64,000 bases of DNA from Halomonas sp. Lineage in GTDB: Bacteria > Pseudomonadota > Gammaproteobacteria > Pseudomonadales > Halomonadaceae. The position numbers and the translations under genes were made by a program. Each line of letters starts with the position of its first letter. The stretch's first letter is position 1. Where the stretch lies: NCBI RefSeq assembly GCF_017515565.1, contig NZ_JAFWFN010000035.1, forward strand, positions 1 to 64,000, in the 5' to 3' direction. The notes beneath the pieces were generated by a model. The model was not told the DNA's origin. It ran no database searches and saw nothing but the letters and a program-made list of their open reading frames with translations. Below, piece by piece: positions 44,526-53,501 of the stretch.

Positions 44526-45572
44526 GTGCGCAAAATTATTCATTGCGACTGTGATTGCTTCTACGCAGCGGTAGAAATGCGCGATAACCCGGCGCTTAGC
44601 GATGTGCCTATTGCGATAGGCGGCAGCGTTGAGCAGCGCGGGGTGGTCGCCACCTGCAACTATCCTGCCCGCGCGTTTGGCATCCACTCCGCCATGCCCA
44701 TGGCCCAGGCGCTTAAGCGCTGCCCGCATTTAACGGTAATCCGTGGCGATATGGCTAAATACAAAGCGGTGGCGCGCCAGGTGTTTGCGATATATCGCGA
44801 AGTGACCGAACTGATTGAGCCGCTCTCGCTAGATGAAGCCTTTTTAGACGTTTCCGACGTCACGCTGCATCACGGCAGCGCCACGCTGATGGCCGAAGCG
44901 ATTCGCCAGCGGGTGAGTCGCGACGTGGGTATTACCGTTTCAGCGGGTGTGGCGCCCAATAAGTTTCTGGCCAAGATCGCCAGCGACTGGCGCAAACCCG
45001 ATGGCCTGTTTGTCATCACCCCAGACCAGATTGACAGCTTTGTGCAGCAGCTGCCGGTAAAGAAGATTCACGGGGTTGGGCCACGCACCGCTGAAAAACT
45101 GGCAGGGCTGGGTATCCATACCGGCGCGGATTTGCGCGCTCGCCCGCTGACCGAACTGGTAGAACAGTTTGGCCGCTTCGGGCACCGGCTGTTCGAACTC
45201 AGCCACGGGCGAGACGAGCGCCCAGTGAAAACCCACCGCGAGCGCAAATCGATTAGCACTGAGCAAACCTATTCTAAAGACCTGCCGACCCTGGAAGCCT
45301 GCCACCAAGAGCTTCCCGAGCTGCTCAGCGACTTAGAGCGTCGCTATGCCAGACTAGACCCTGCGCCCGCCGTGCGTGGGCTAATGGTAAAAGTGAAGTT
45401 TAACGACTTTACCCAAACCACCGTGGAGCACGCCGACCCGGCACCTAACCTGGAGCAATTTGAAACGCTGTTAAATGTGGGGTGGTCACGGAGAGAAAGG
45501 CCGGTTCGGCTATTAGGCGTGGGGTACCGCTTGGCAGAAGAAACCACCGTTCAGCAATTGTCGCTGTTTTAA
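44526..45572 (+). CDS. dinB: DNA polymerase IV
   Basis: A 348-residue Y-family translesion polymerase. The catalytic motifs are IHCDCDCFYAAVEMRD near the start and LSLDEAFLDVSD (S-L-D-E-A) at ~100-111, followed by the helix-hairpin-helix KKIHGVGPRTAEKLAGLGI and the little-finger domain, ending in a likely beta-clamp-binding tail (QQLSLF). GTG 44526 has AAGG 7 nt upstream. Expected to be SOS-induced through the LexA box just upstream. Confidence 0.96.
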   Translation: MRKIIHCDCDCFYAAVEMRDNPALSDVPIAIGGSVEQRGVVATCNYPARAFGIHSAMPMAQALKRCPHLTVIRGDMAKYKAVARQVFAIYREVTELIEPLSLDEAFLDVSDVTLHHGSATLMAEAIRQRVSRDVGITVSAGVAPNKFLAKIASDWRKPDGLFVITPDQIDSFVQQLPVKKIHGVGPRTAEKLAGLGIHTGADLRARPLTELVEQFGRFGHRLFELSHGRDERPVKTHRERKSISTEQTYSKDLPTLEACHQELPELLSDLERRYARLDPAPAVRGLMVKVKFNDFTQTTVEHADPAPNLEQFETLLNVGWSRRERPVRLLGVGYRLAEETTVQQLSLF

Positions 45573-45717
45573 TTAGCGGGTTAATACGTATGTCGATTGA
45601 CGCTCTTCTTGGTAAGCGTTAAAACAGACGTATGATAGTTTGTCTGAATAATAGATACCGTGAGCAGGCGAAATGCTCACTTACCGCTTCCCTGCCTTAT
45701 TACCCTGCGAGCCCTCC

Positions 45718-46530
45718 ATGTCTGCCCAACGCCCCCGTTTAGTGTTTGCCCATGCGAATGGCTTTCCTGGCTTAAGTTACCGCACACTGCTGGAACCATT
45801 GGCAGAGTCGTTTGACCTCCATCCGCTGGATCGGTTGGGTCATCATCCTGACTACCCGGTGAACCATAACTGGAGCAATTTGGTTGATGAACTGATCAGC
45901 TATCTGCCAAAAAGTGACGCGCCGTTGCTAGGCGTTGGCCACTCGTTAGGCGGCACCCTGATGGCCATGGCGGCCGATAAACAGCCCGAGCGTTTTTGCG
46001 GGGTGATTATGCTCGACCCTCCCTTAATGCTGGGGCCGGATGCCTGGGCGATGAAGGCGGCCAAACGGTTTGGTTTTATTGATCGCATCACCCCTGCTGG
46101 TAAAACCCAAGGGCGGCGCAGCGTGTGGCCAAGCAGAGAAGCCATGGCGAACTCGCTGCGCCGCCGTGGGCTGTTTTGTCGCTTTACCCCAGAGGCGCTA
46201 AACGACTACATTGAGGCAGGTACGCGCCTGTTAGACGATGGCAGCGCTGAGCTAACCTTCGACCCGCGTGTTGAGGTGGAGATTTTCCGCCATTTGCCGG
46301 ATCACCTCTCCGGGCTGCCGCGCCGAGTGGGTGTGCCCATTCAACTGGTGGCGGGGCAGGAGTCACATCTGCTGACGCCTTCACGGGTTAAACGGCTTAA
46401 ACGTCACGGGCTGGCCATCAGCGAAGTGCCTGGAACGCACATGTTCCCCATGGAGCACCCAGATGAAACGCGGGCAGCCATTGTGGCGGCGTGGCAGCGT
46501 TTTGAGCAGGGAGCCAGCAAGCGAGCATAA
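45718..46530 (+). CDS. Alpha/beta hydrolase
   Basis: A ~270-residue hydrolase with the oxyanion region FAHANGFPG, the nucleophile elbow GVGHSLGGTLMA, and a likely base histidine in VPGTHMFPMEHP. The substrate is unknown. I chose ATG 45718 (MSAQRPRLVF), which fits the family start; ATG 45673 has a better ribosome site (CAGG) and would add 15 residues. It is 19 bp upstream of the small YkoF-like gene and probably cotranscribed with it. Confidence 0.82.
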   Translation: MSAQRPRLVFAHANGFPGLSYRTLLEPLAESFDLHPLDRLGHHPDYPVNHNWSNLVDELISYLPKSDAPLLGVGHSLGGTLMAMAADKQPERFCGVIMLDPPLMLGPDAWAMKAAKRFGFIDRITPAGKTQGRRSVWPSREAMANSLRRRGLFCRFTPEALNDYIEAGTRLLDDGSAELTFDPRVEVEIFRHLPDHLSGLPRRVGVPIQLVAGQESHLLTPSRVKRLKRHGLAISEVPGTHMFPMEHPDETRAAIVAAWQRFEQGASKRA

Positions 46531-46549
46531 ATAAATAAAAGGAGGCAGG

Positions 46550-46798
46550 ATGTATCTTTCCGTACAGCTAAGCTATTACCCGCTGGCCGATGACTTTAAG
46601 CCAGTGGTTAAAGACGTGGTAAAACGCCTGGAAGCCACAGGGCTTGAAGTGCACCCTAACCGGATGAGTACCCAGGTGTTTGGGGAGTTCGACGAGGTGA
46701 TGGCGGCATTAAGCGACGTGATGAAGTGGTCGTTTGAGACTCACGGAAAAGCCGTCTTTACGGTGAATTTCCTAGAAGGCGACCGACGTCCACGTTAA
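46550..46798 (+). CDS. YkoF/MTH1187-like small thiamine-binding-type protein
   Basis: An 82-residue ferredoxin-fold protein (MYLSVQLSYYPLADDFKPVV, then TGLEVHPNRMSTQVFGEFDE). The MSTQ.FGE(F/Y)DEVM segment is what I associate with YkoF-type proteins, which bind thiamine or its pyrimidine. Here only one such domain is present. AGGAGG lies upstream of ATG 46550. Function in this organism is not established. Confidence 0.65.
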   Translation: MYLSVQLSYYPLADDFKPVVKDVVKRLEATGLEVHPNRMSTQVFGEFDEVMAALSDVMKWSFETHGKAVFTVNFLEGDRRPR

Positions 46799-46825
46799 AA
46801 AAACGCCGCCCATTGGGCGGCGTTT
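46798..46825. terminator. Bidirectional rho-independent terminator before gabT
   Basis: AAACGCCGCCC pairs perfectly with GGGCGGCGTTT. On the minus strand the stem is followed by at least seven T, so it mainly terminates gabT and can also end the convergent + strand transcript. Confidence 0.9.
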
Positions 46826-46844
46826 ATCTTGGTGCTAATGACCT

Positions 46845-48119
46845 TTAAATCAGCGATTCCAAGCAGGATTCGATAATATCCAGGCCTTCGTTCAGCACGT
46901 CATCTTCAATCGTGACCGGCATTAGGAAACGAATCGTGTTGCCGTACATGCCGCAGGAGAGCAGGATTAGCCCTTCTTCGCGGGCTTTCTTACACAGCGC
47001 AGCCGCTAGCTCAGCGTTGGGCGTGCGGTCGGTTTTATTTGAGACCAGCTCAAATGCTGCCATGGCGCCCATGTTGCGCACGTGATCGATGCAGTCAAAC
47101 TTGCTCTGCCACTGGTTGAAGCGTTTGGCTAGCTTGTCACCCAGGGCTTGGCTTTTCTCAAGAATGTTCTCTTCTTCGAATACTTCCATCACGGCCAGTG
47201 CTGCAGCACAGGCGGTGGGGCTGCCGGTATAAGTGCCGCCCAGGGAGTTGGGGCCAGAGGCATCCATCACCTTGTCGGTACCTACAATCGCTGAGATGGG
47301 CATGCCGTCAGCCATACTCTTCGCCATGGTCATCATGTCTGGCTCAACGCCGCTGTGCTCAATGGCAAACATTTTGCCGGTACGGCCAAAGCCCGACTGC
47401 ACTTCGTCGACGATCATCAGCATGCCGTGCTCATCGCAAATCTCGCGGATCTTCTCCAGGAAGCTCTTAGGCGCCGGATAGAAACCCCCTTCGCCCAGTA
47501 CCGGCTCTAAAATAATCGCGGCGGTATCTTTGGGATTGGCATCGGTTTTTAGCGTCATTTTCAGGCCACGAATGGCTTCGTCTTCGCTAACGCCGTGGTA
47601 GGGCACCGGATAAGGGGCGCGAAATACCGTGCCTGGCATCGGGCCGAAATCAGTTTGATACGGAGCCACTTTACCGTTCATTGCCATGGTGTAGAAAGTA
47701 CGGCCGTGGTAGCCGCCGTCAAAACAAATCACGTTAGAACGGCCTGTCGCAGCGCGGGCGATCTTTACTGCGTTTTCCAGCGCTTCTGCGCCTGAGTTAG
47801 CCAGCATTACTTTGGCATGGCCACGCACCGGGACGATGTGGCTCAGTTTCTCAGCGACTTTTACGTAGCCTTCATAGGGCATCACTGTTTGGCAGGTGTG
47901 CATCAGCTTATCGAGCTGGGCTTTGACTGCTGCGACTACCTTGGGGTGACGATGGCCAACGTTTAATACACCGATACCGCCTGCGAAGTCGATGAAGCGG
48001 TTACCGTCGGCATCCCAGATCTCAGCGTTTTCGGCGCGATCCGCAAAGGCGGTGGCGGGGCTTGCAGCGCCCGCCGCGACGTATTTCTGCTTTAGTTCGT
48101 TTAGCTCGGCATTACTCAT
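46845..48119 (-). CDS. gabT: 4-aminobutyrate (GABA) aminotransferase, class III PLP
   Basis: A 424-residue aminotransferase. It contains FIDFAGGIGVLNVGHRHP, SGAEALENAVKIAR, FDGGYHGRTF, the cofactor aspartate in LMIVDEVQSGFGRTG and the PLP lysine in TMAKSMADGMP. It converts GABA to succinate semialdehyde; relatives also use 5-aminovalerate from lysine, which would fit the glutarate genes a few kb away (inference). No gabD lies in the window. Confidence 0.92.
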   Translation of the reverse strand: MSNAELNELKQKYVAAGAASPATAFADRAENAEIWDADGNRFIDFAGGIGVLNVGHRHPKVVAAVKAQLDKLMHTCQTVMPYEGYVKVAEKLSHIVPVRGHAKVMLANSGAEALENAVKIARAATGRSNVICFDGGYHGRTFYTMAMNGKVAPYQTDFGPMPGTVFRAPYPVPYHGVSEDEAIRGLKMTLKTDANPKDTAAIILEPVLGEGGFYPAPKSFLEKIREICDEHGMLMIVDEVQSGFGRTGKMFAIEHSGVEPDMMTMAKSMADGMPISAIVGTDKVMDASGPNSLGGTYTGSPTACAAALAVMEVFEEENILEKSQALGDKLAKRFNQWQSKFDCIDHVRNMGAMAAFELVSNKTDRTPNAELAAALCKKAREEGLILLSCGMYGNTIRFLMPVTIEDDVLNEGLDIIESCLESLI

Positions 48120-48188
48120 GGCTCGCTCCTATTGGTATAGGGAGTGGTGGACAGGTTGTCGTTTTAGCATAGTGTGAAATAAGCGTAA

Positions 48189-49127
48189 TTACAGGGCTGA
48201 CGATGCGATAACGACGCGGTTGCGCCCGTTTTGTTTCGCTTGGTACATCGCTTTGTCAGCACGATCAAGCATTCTAGTGCTGGAGGCTTCAACATAACAT
48301 GCAATGCCCGCAGAGAGGGTGACCGTCAGCTTATGTTCAGTACAGGGTGATTCAGCGACACATTGGCGAATACGCTCCATTGCCGTATGTGCGGCTTGGG
48401 CGTTGATTTCAGGCATGATAATAAGGAATTCCTCGCCGCCCAGCCGCACTTGCACGTCAGTCGAGCGAAGCTGACCATTCACTTTAGCGGTTACTTCTTG
48501 AAGTACACCGTCGCCGGTAGCGTGGCCGTAGGTATCATTGACGGCTTTAAAATCATCTAGGTCAAACATGGCAATGCTAAGCTCACTGCCGTAACGCTCG
48601 CAGCGCTTAAGCTCTTCCTCTAAGCGTTTAAGCCCTTGCCGCCGGTTTACAAGCCCAGTGAGTTCGTCATGACTAGCCATATATACCAAGCGCTCATTGG
48701 CCTGCGTTAAACGCTCTTCGAGCCGTTTGCGCTGGGTGATATCGACAACAAAGGTGACTTTTCTTGGTTTGCCATCATCGCCAATAGTGCGGGCGGCCTC
48801 GGCAATGATGGTGCGTGTTTCGCCGTTTTTACAGCGCACTTCCCACTCTTGGCGAAGCTCATGGGTTTCATTGCCTTGAATAAACGCATCGTGAAGTTCT
48901 GCCATGTGCTGGCGGTAGGCGGCGGGCACCACCAGCGTAAAGTGCTTGCCAATAAGCTCCTCTTCACGATAGCCATAAAACTGGCAGTAGGCGGGATTGA
49001 CCATTTCAAAGTGCCCTTTTGGGTCGGTAATGCAAATACCCAGGGGAGCCGTTTTAATAACGTTTTCAGTATTTTTCTTAGAACGATTGAAAAGCTCATA
49101 GAGGTGGTCAGCGCTAATGGCAGTCAT
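48189..49127 (-). CDS. PAS-domain diguanylate cyclase
   Basis: A 312-residue signalling protein. A PAS domain (residues ~22-135; PLGICITDPKGHFEMVNPAY) precedes a GGDEF domain with the active site GGEEF at 230-234. An RxxD inhibitory site (RSTD, 221-224) lies five residues before it, so product feedback is expected. It makes cyclic di-GMP in response to the PAS ligand. It follows the EAL gene by 12 bp on the same strand. Confidence 0.93.
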   Translation of the reverse strand: MTAISADHLYELFNRSKKNTENVIKTAPLGICITDPKGHFEMVNPAYCQFYGYREEELIGKHFTLVVPAAYRQHMAELHDAFIQGNETHELRQEWEVRCKNGETRTIIAEAARTIGDDGKPRKVTFVVDITQRKRLEERLTQANERLVYMASHDELTGLVNRRQGLKRLEEELKRCERYGSELSIAMFDLDDFKAVNDTYGHATGDGVLQEVTAKVNGQLRSTDVQVRLGGEEFLIIMPEINAQAAHTAMERIRQCVAESPCTEHKLTVTLSAGIACYVEASSTRMLDRADKAMYQAKQNGRNRVVIASSAL

Positions 49128-49139
49128 CCATAGCTCCCT

Positions 49140-49922
49140 TCAGGCCTGTACTTCTGCTCTTAACTCCAGCAGTAGCGGGGTAAGGTGGTTTCCCAAGGAA
49201 TTTATAGCCGGTTTAGCATAAAAGAAGCCTTGCTGACGTGTAATTCCTGCTTTTGCTAACCATAGCGCTTCTGCGCGGGTTTCTACACCTTCTGCAATCA
49301 GGGTGGTGTCTAGCTCTTTCGCGAGCAAAATAATGGCATTGAGCAGTGCTTGGCGCCGAGGGTCTTGATCGCAGTTCATCACCAGCTCACGATCGATTTT
49401 TAGTTTATCAGGGGTGAGGTCGGTGAGAAGGTCAAGGTTGGCATAGCCGTTGCCAAAGTCGTCTAGCGCGGTTTTAAACCCCATTGAACGATACGCATCA
49501 ATGATGTTGCGTAAGTGTTGGCGGTCGCGCACTTTCTCGGTTTCAGTAATTTCAAAAATGAGCCGATGTGTGGGCCAGCCAACGCGCTCTGACACTTCCA
49601 ACGTTGCCTGGATACAGGCTTCTGGCTCATAAACAGCATTAGGCAGGAAGTTGATCGACAGATCCGTCTGCATATTTAACGCACTCGCCATTTCAATCGC
49701 TTTGACACGGCAGGCTTGATCAAAACGGTAGAGCATTTCGTCGGTTACTTGGGAGATAACGCTCCAAGCGGACTCTCCGTTGATACCGCGCACGAGGGCT
49801 TCGTGGGTGATTACTTTCGCAAGCGAGACATCCACAATGGGCTGGAACGCCATGGTGAACTCAAAAGGCAGCTCGCCTTCGCAGCGCTTACACGTTCCGT
49901 TGACCCGTGCGCAGTTAGCCAT
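49140..49922 (-). CDS. EAL-domain cyclic di-GMP phosphodiesterase with N-terminal cysteines
   Basis: A 260-residue, essentially stand-alone EAL domain: EAL at 41-43, then FEITETE, DDFGNGYANLDLL, PDKLKIDRELV and IAEGVET, so catalysis is likely. The N-terminus has three cysteines in CARVNGTCKRC (4, 11, 14) that could bind a metal or sense redox state. It is upstream of and probably cotranscribed with the PAS-GGDEF gene, giving a matched make-and-break pair for cyclic di-GMP. Confidence 0.92.
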   Translation of the reverse strand: MANCARVNGTCKRCEGELPFEFTMAFQPIVDVSLAKVITHEALVRGINGESAWSVISQVTDEMLYRFDQACRVKAIEMASALNMQTDLSINFLPNAVYEPEACIQATLEVSERVGWPTHRLIFEITETEKVRDRQHLRNIIDAYRSMGFKTALDDFGNGYANLDLLTDLTPDKLKIDRELVMNCDQDPRRQALLNAIILLAKELDTTLIAEGVETRAEALWLAKAGITRQQGFFYAKPAINSLGNHLTPLLLELRAEVQA

Positions 49923-50089
49923 GATGTCTCCTTTTTGATGACGCTTATTAAACTAGGGGTGCAGGCTCTTACTACTGACACTGGTCAATTAGCGTGAGTG
50001 TAGAAAATATCGTAATACTTTTATTTTAGTCGCTTGTTAACTTTATGTACAGGTGTTGTATAAATTGCGAATAAATTGATATTGCGACC

Positions 50090-50114
50090 AAAAAAAAGCG
50101 CCGAAAGGGCGCTT
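50090..50114 (-). terminator. Rho-independent terminator of the glutarate CoA-transferase gene
   Basis: On the minus strand AAGCGCC pairs with GGCGCTT and is followed by at least eight T. It is 28 bp past the CaiB-family stop codon. Confidence 0.88.
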
Positions 50115-50141
50115 ATAAAGGAGATTTTCAGGAAGGGATTG

Positions 50142-51356
50142 TTAAATAACACCCGCCGTTCGTAGTGCTTGGCGCTGTTCGACGGTAATGCCGATCTCTT
50201 CTAGCACACGTTCCGTATGCTCGCCTAAGGAGGGCGGGGCAGTGGTAGCACTCATCGACTCGCCGTTGATACGGATCGGGTTAGCCACTAAATCTACCTG
50301 GCCCGCTTGGCTGTGCGGCAGGGTCTGTTTAAGGCCGCGTGCTTGCACATGGGGGTCATCAAATACCCGGTCGAGGGTGTTAATAGGGCCGCTGGGAACG
50401 CCGACGGCTTCAAACGCTGCCAGCCACTCATCGGTGCTGCGCTGGGCAAGCGCAGCTTCAAGCAGCGGTACGAGCTGTTCGCGATGAGCGACCCGCTCGC
50501 CGTTGCTCGCAAAGCGTTTGTCTTGCGCTAACTCAGGCAGTGAGAGTACTTGGCAGAAGCGTTTGAACTGCTCATCGTTACCTACCGCCACAATCATGTG
50601 GCCATCCGCCGTGGCAAATGCTTGGTAAGGCACAATGTTGGGGTGCGAGTTGCCTAGCCGCTGGGGCACTTGGCCTGAGGTGAGGTAGTTAAGCGCTTGG
50701 TTGGCCAGCACGCCCACTTGCACATCCATCAGGGCCATATCGATATGGCAACCATCACCGGTATCACGACGCTGATAAAGCGCCGCCAGTACCGCATTGG
50801 CAGCATACAGCCCGGTGAAAATATCGGTGAAGGCAACGCCGCTTTTCACCGGGCCGCCTCCCGGCTCCCCATCCGGCTTGCCTGTTAAACTCATAATCCC
50901 GCCCATGGCTTGGATCATAAAGTCATAGCCCGCCCGGTGGGCATAGGGGCTTTCCTGGCCAAAACCGGTAATTGAGCAGTAGATCAGCCCTGGGTTAATC
51001 GCCTTGAGACTGGCGTAATCCAGGCCATACTTTTTTAACCCGCCCACTTTGAAGTTCTCAAGCAGTACGTCCGACTGGGCGGCGAGCTGCTTAATCAGCG
51101 CTTGGCCCTCGGGCTTAGCCATGTCTACCGTGACCGAGCGTTTACCGCGATTAGCGCATAGGTAATAGGCGGATTCAGCGCTGCCTGATAGCCACGGAGG
51201 CCCCCAGTGGCGAGTATCGTCGCCACTAACCGGGCGCTCGATTTTAATCACTTCGGCCCCCATGTCCGCGAGCATTTGCCCGCACCACGGGCCAGCCAGT
51301 ACACGGGAAATATCGAGTACTTTAATGCCTGCCAGTGGTTTGGTTGCTGTGCTCAT
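50142..51356 (-). CDS. CaiB/BaiF-family CoA-transferase, probably for glutarate
   Basis: A 404-residue class III CoA-transferase: LAGIKVLDISRVLAGPWCGQ at the start, MGAEVIKIERP, ENFKVGGLKKYGLDY and ITGFGQESPYAHRAGYDFMI. The family aspartate that carries CoA should be near VAFTDIFTGLYAANAVLA. It is adjacent to glutaryl-CoA dehydrogenase in the same direction, which points to activation of glutarate with CoA taken from succinyl- or another acyl-CoA. ATG 51356 has GAGG 6 nt upstream. Confidence 0.85.
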   Translation of the reverse strand: MSTATKPLAGIKVLDISRVLAGPWCGQMLADMGAEVIKIERPVSGDDTRHWGPPWLSGSAESAYYLCANRGKRSVTVDMAKPEGQALIKQLAAQSDVLLENFKVGGLKKYGLDYASLKAINPGLIYCSITGFGQESPYAHRAGYDFMIQAMGGIMSLTGKPDGEPGGGPVKSGVAFTDIFTGLYAANAVLAALYQRRDTGDGCHIDMALMDVQVGVLANQALNYLTSGQVPQRLGNSHPNIVPYQAFATADGHMIVAVGNDEQFKRFCQVLSLPELAQDKRFASNGERVAHREQLVPLLEAALAQRSTDEWLAAFEAVGVPSGPINTLDRVFDDPHVQARGLKQTLPHSQAGQVDLVANPIRINGESMSATTAPPSLGEHTERVLEEIGITVEQRQALRTAGVI

Positions 51357-51408
51357 CAATGGCCTCGCTTGGTATGTTCATCGCATGGGCTGGGTGTCGG
51401 CTGGCCGT

Positions 51409-52587
51409 TTAAAAGAACGACTGGATACCGGTTTGGGCGCGGCCAAGAATCAGCGCATGCACGTCGTGGGTGCCTTCGTAGGTATTCACCGACTCCAGAT
51501 TTACCATGTGGCGAATCACGCCGTACTCGTCGGAAACGCCGTTGCCGCCGTGCATGTCCCGGGCAACGCGAGCTATATCTAGCGCTTTGCCACAGTTATT
51601 GCGTTTGATCAGCGAGATCATTTCCGGTGCCCAGTTGCCGCTATCCATTAACCGGCCCACTTGTAGGGCGGCTTGCAGGCCCAGGGTGATCTCGGTCTGC
51701 ATATCAGCAAGCTTCTTCTGGATCAGCTGGTTAGCGGCCAAGGGGCGACCAAACTGCTTGCGGTCTAGGGTGTACTGACGGGCGGCATGCCAGCAGAATT
51801 CGGCGGTGCCCATCACGCCCCAGGCGATGCCGTAGCGTGCTTTGTTCAAGCAGCCGAAAGGGCCTTTCAATCCGCTTACGTTGGGTAGCAGGTTCTCTTC
51901 GGGTACGAAGGCGTTATCCAGCACGATTTCACCGGTGATGGAGGCGCGTAGCGAAACTTTGCCCTCAATTTTTGGCGTGGTGAAGCCTTCGGTACCGCGC
52001 TCAACAATAAAGCCTTTAATTTGGTTGTCGTGGGCGGCCGACTTGGCCCATACCACGGCGATATCGGCAATTGGGCTGTTGGTGATCCACATTTTAGCGC
52101 CGGTCAAGCGGTAGCCGCCGTCGACTTTTTCAGCGCGGGTAATCATCGAGCCGGGGTCCGAGCCGTGGTCAGGTTCGGTGAGGCCAAAGCAGCCAACCAT
52201 TTCGCCATTGGCAAGTTTGGGCAGGTACTTATGTTTCTGTTCTTCAGAGCCGAAGGCTTCGATGGGGTACATCACCAGCGATGACTGAACGCTCATGGCC
52301 GAACGGTAGCCAGAATCTACGCGCTCCACTTCACGGGCAATCAAACCGTAGGCCACGTGGTTAACACCCGCGCCGCCATACTCGGGGGAAACGGTGGCGC
52401 CGAGGAGGCCTAGCTCACCCATCTCGCTCATGATCTCGCGATCAAAGCGCTCTTCACGGAAAGCCGACAACACTCGCGGCTGCAAGTTTTCCTGACAGTA
52501 GTCGTGGGCGGCATCGCGGATTTGGCGCTCTTCATCAGTGAGCTGATTTTCCAGTAGCAGTGGGTCGTCCCAGTTAAAGCGTGTCAT
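51409..52587 (-). CDS. gcdH: Glutaryl-CoA dehydrogenase
   Basis: A 392-residue acyl-CoA dehydrogenase that oxidises and decarboxylates glutaryl-CoA to crotonyl-CoA, feeding electrons to ETF. It begins [20 protein letters not shown] and has the GCDH pattern [49 protein letters not shown] and the catalytic glutamate in [22 protein letters not shown] 52587 has AAGGAG at 9 nt. The CoA-transferase gene follows 50 bp downstream and the GntR gene is upstream. Confidence 0.94.
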   Translation of the reverse strand: MTRFNWDDPLLLENQLTDEERQIRDAAHDYCQENLQPRVLSAFREERFDREIMSEMGELGLLGATVSPEYGGAGVNHVAYGLIAREVERVDSGYRSAMSVQSSLVMYPIEAFGSEEQKHKYLPKLANGEMVGCFGLTEPDHGSDPGSMITRAEKVDGGYRLTGAKMWITNSPIADIAVVWAKSAAHDNQIKGFIVERGTEGFTTPKIEGKVSLRASITGEIVLDNAFVPEENLLPNVSGLKGPFGCLNKARYGIAWGVMGTAEFCWHAARQYTLDRKQFGRPLAANQLIQKKLADMQTEITLGLQAALQVGRLMDSGNWAPEMISLIKRNNCGKALDIARVARDMHGGNGVSDEYGVIRHMVNLESVNTYEGTHDVHALILGRAQTGIQSFF

Positions 52588-52715
52588 GGCGTGCACTCCT
52601 TGATTCGCGTTTAAAGACGCCCACAGCGCCTATAGCGAAATTGAACAGTAAAATGGCTTAGCTCCAAGGTATCGCCGTTTTGATAAAATATCTACATTTT
52701 TTTAAAACGCAGAAT

Positions 52716-53405
52716 TTAGTTAATCCCTCGCGCGGTTAAAACCCGGGTAATTATCGGCACAGGCGTTATTAGATGATCGCGCATTAAATTAGCCGCCTGA
52801 TCGGTGTCTCTTGCCAAAATAACATCCACCAGCGCGGCATGTTCCTGGCGTTTGATGTCTAGCGCCTGGGGAGACATCACTGTTTCTTGCAGCCACAGGT
52901 GGCGGTAGCGCTCAACCTGATCAAACAACGTATTGCGCATTTGCAGTAAGTGCGGCGAATTGCAGCCGCTGGCAATGGCGGTATGGAACGCCTTATGGCG
53001 CAGATCCCAGCCATCCAGCAGTTCATCGGGGGAGCTAATGTCGGTCACTTTGGCAAGGCGATGAGCGGTGGCCAGTACGCTGGCTTCCCAATCGTCGTCG
53101 CCCCGCTCGATAGCCAGGCGTAGAATCAGTCCTTCCAGCTGGGCGCGGGCATCGTAAATATCGTTGAGCTCAGCCAGCGACATCGGCGCAACGCGGTAGC
53201 CGCGCTGGCTAATGGCGACCACTAGCCGGTCGGCGACTAACTGAGAAAGTGCTTCTCGCAGCGGGCCGGTACTAACGCCGTAGCGCTCCTTGAGGCGGCT
53301 CATTAATAACTTCTCTTCAGGCGCATAGCGGCCGCGAATAATGTCGTGTTTTAACTCGCGATAGGCGCTGATAGCGAGATTTTGGCGCGGCGCATCGTGC
53401 TCCAT
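52716..53405 (-). CDS. GntR-family (FCD domain) regulator of the glutarate/L-2-hydroxyglutarate genes
   Basis: A 229-residue repressor. The N-terminal winged helix (ELKHDIIRGRYAPEEKLLMS, GVSTGPLREALSQLVADRLV) is followed by an FCD ligand domain with metal-site residues (D/H in DIYDARAQLEGLIL, HKAFHTAI and QEHAALVDVIL). It resembles CsiR, which represses csiD-lhgO-gabDTP in E. coli and responds to glutarate (known for CsiR, inferred here). It lies between gcdH and divergent lhgO and could control both. Confidence 0.85.
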   Translation of the reverse strand: MEHDAPRQNLAISAYRELKHDIIRGRYAPEEKLLMSRLKERYGVSTGPLREALSQLVADRLVVAISQRGYRVAPMSLAELNDIYDARAQLEGLILRLAIERGDDDWEASVLATAHRLAKVTDISSPDELLDGWDLRHKAFHTAIASGCNSPHLLQMRNTLFDQVERYRHLWLQETVMSPQALDIKRQEHAALVDVILARDTDQAANLMRDHLITPVPIITRVLTARGIN

Positions 53406-53443
53406 GGTGTCTCCTTAGACCAACGTCGGAACGTGGCGATCAA

Positions 53444-53455
53444 CGTTAATTAACG
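53444..53455. promoter_or_regulatory. Palindrome in the gntR-lhgO divergent promoter region
   Basis: CGTTAATTAACG is a perfect 12-bp palindrome 38 bp from the regulator start and 46 bp from lhgO, a suitable place for an operator of the GntR protein. Confidence 0.45.
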
Positions 53456-53501
53456 GCTATTATCAATAAATTTAGAAAATTTGGCACAGGAAACGACATT
53501 T

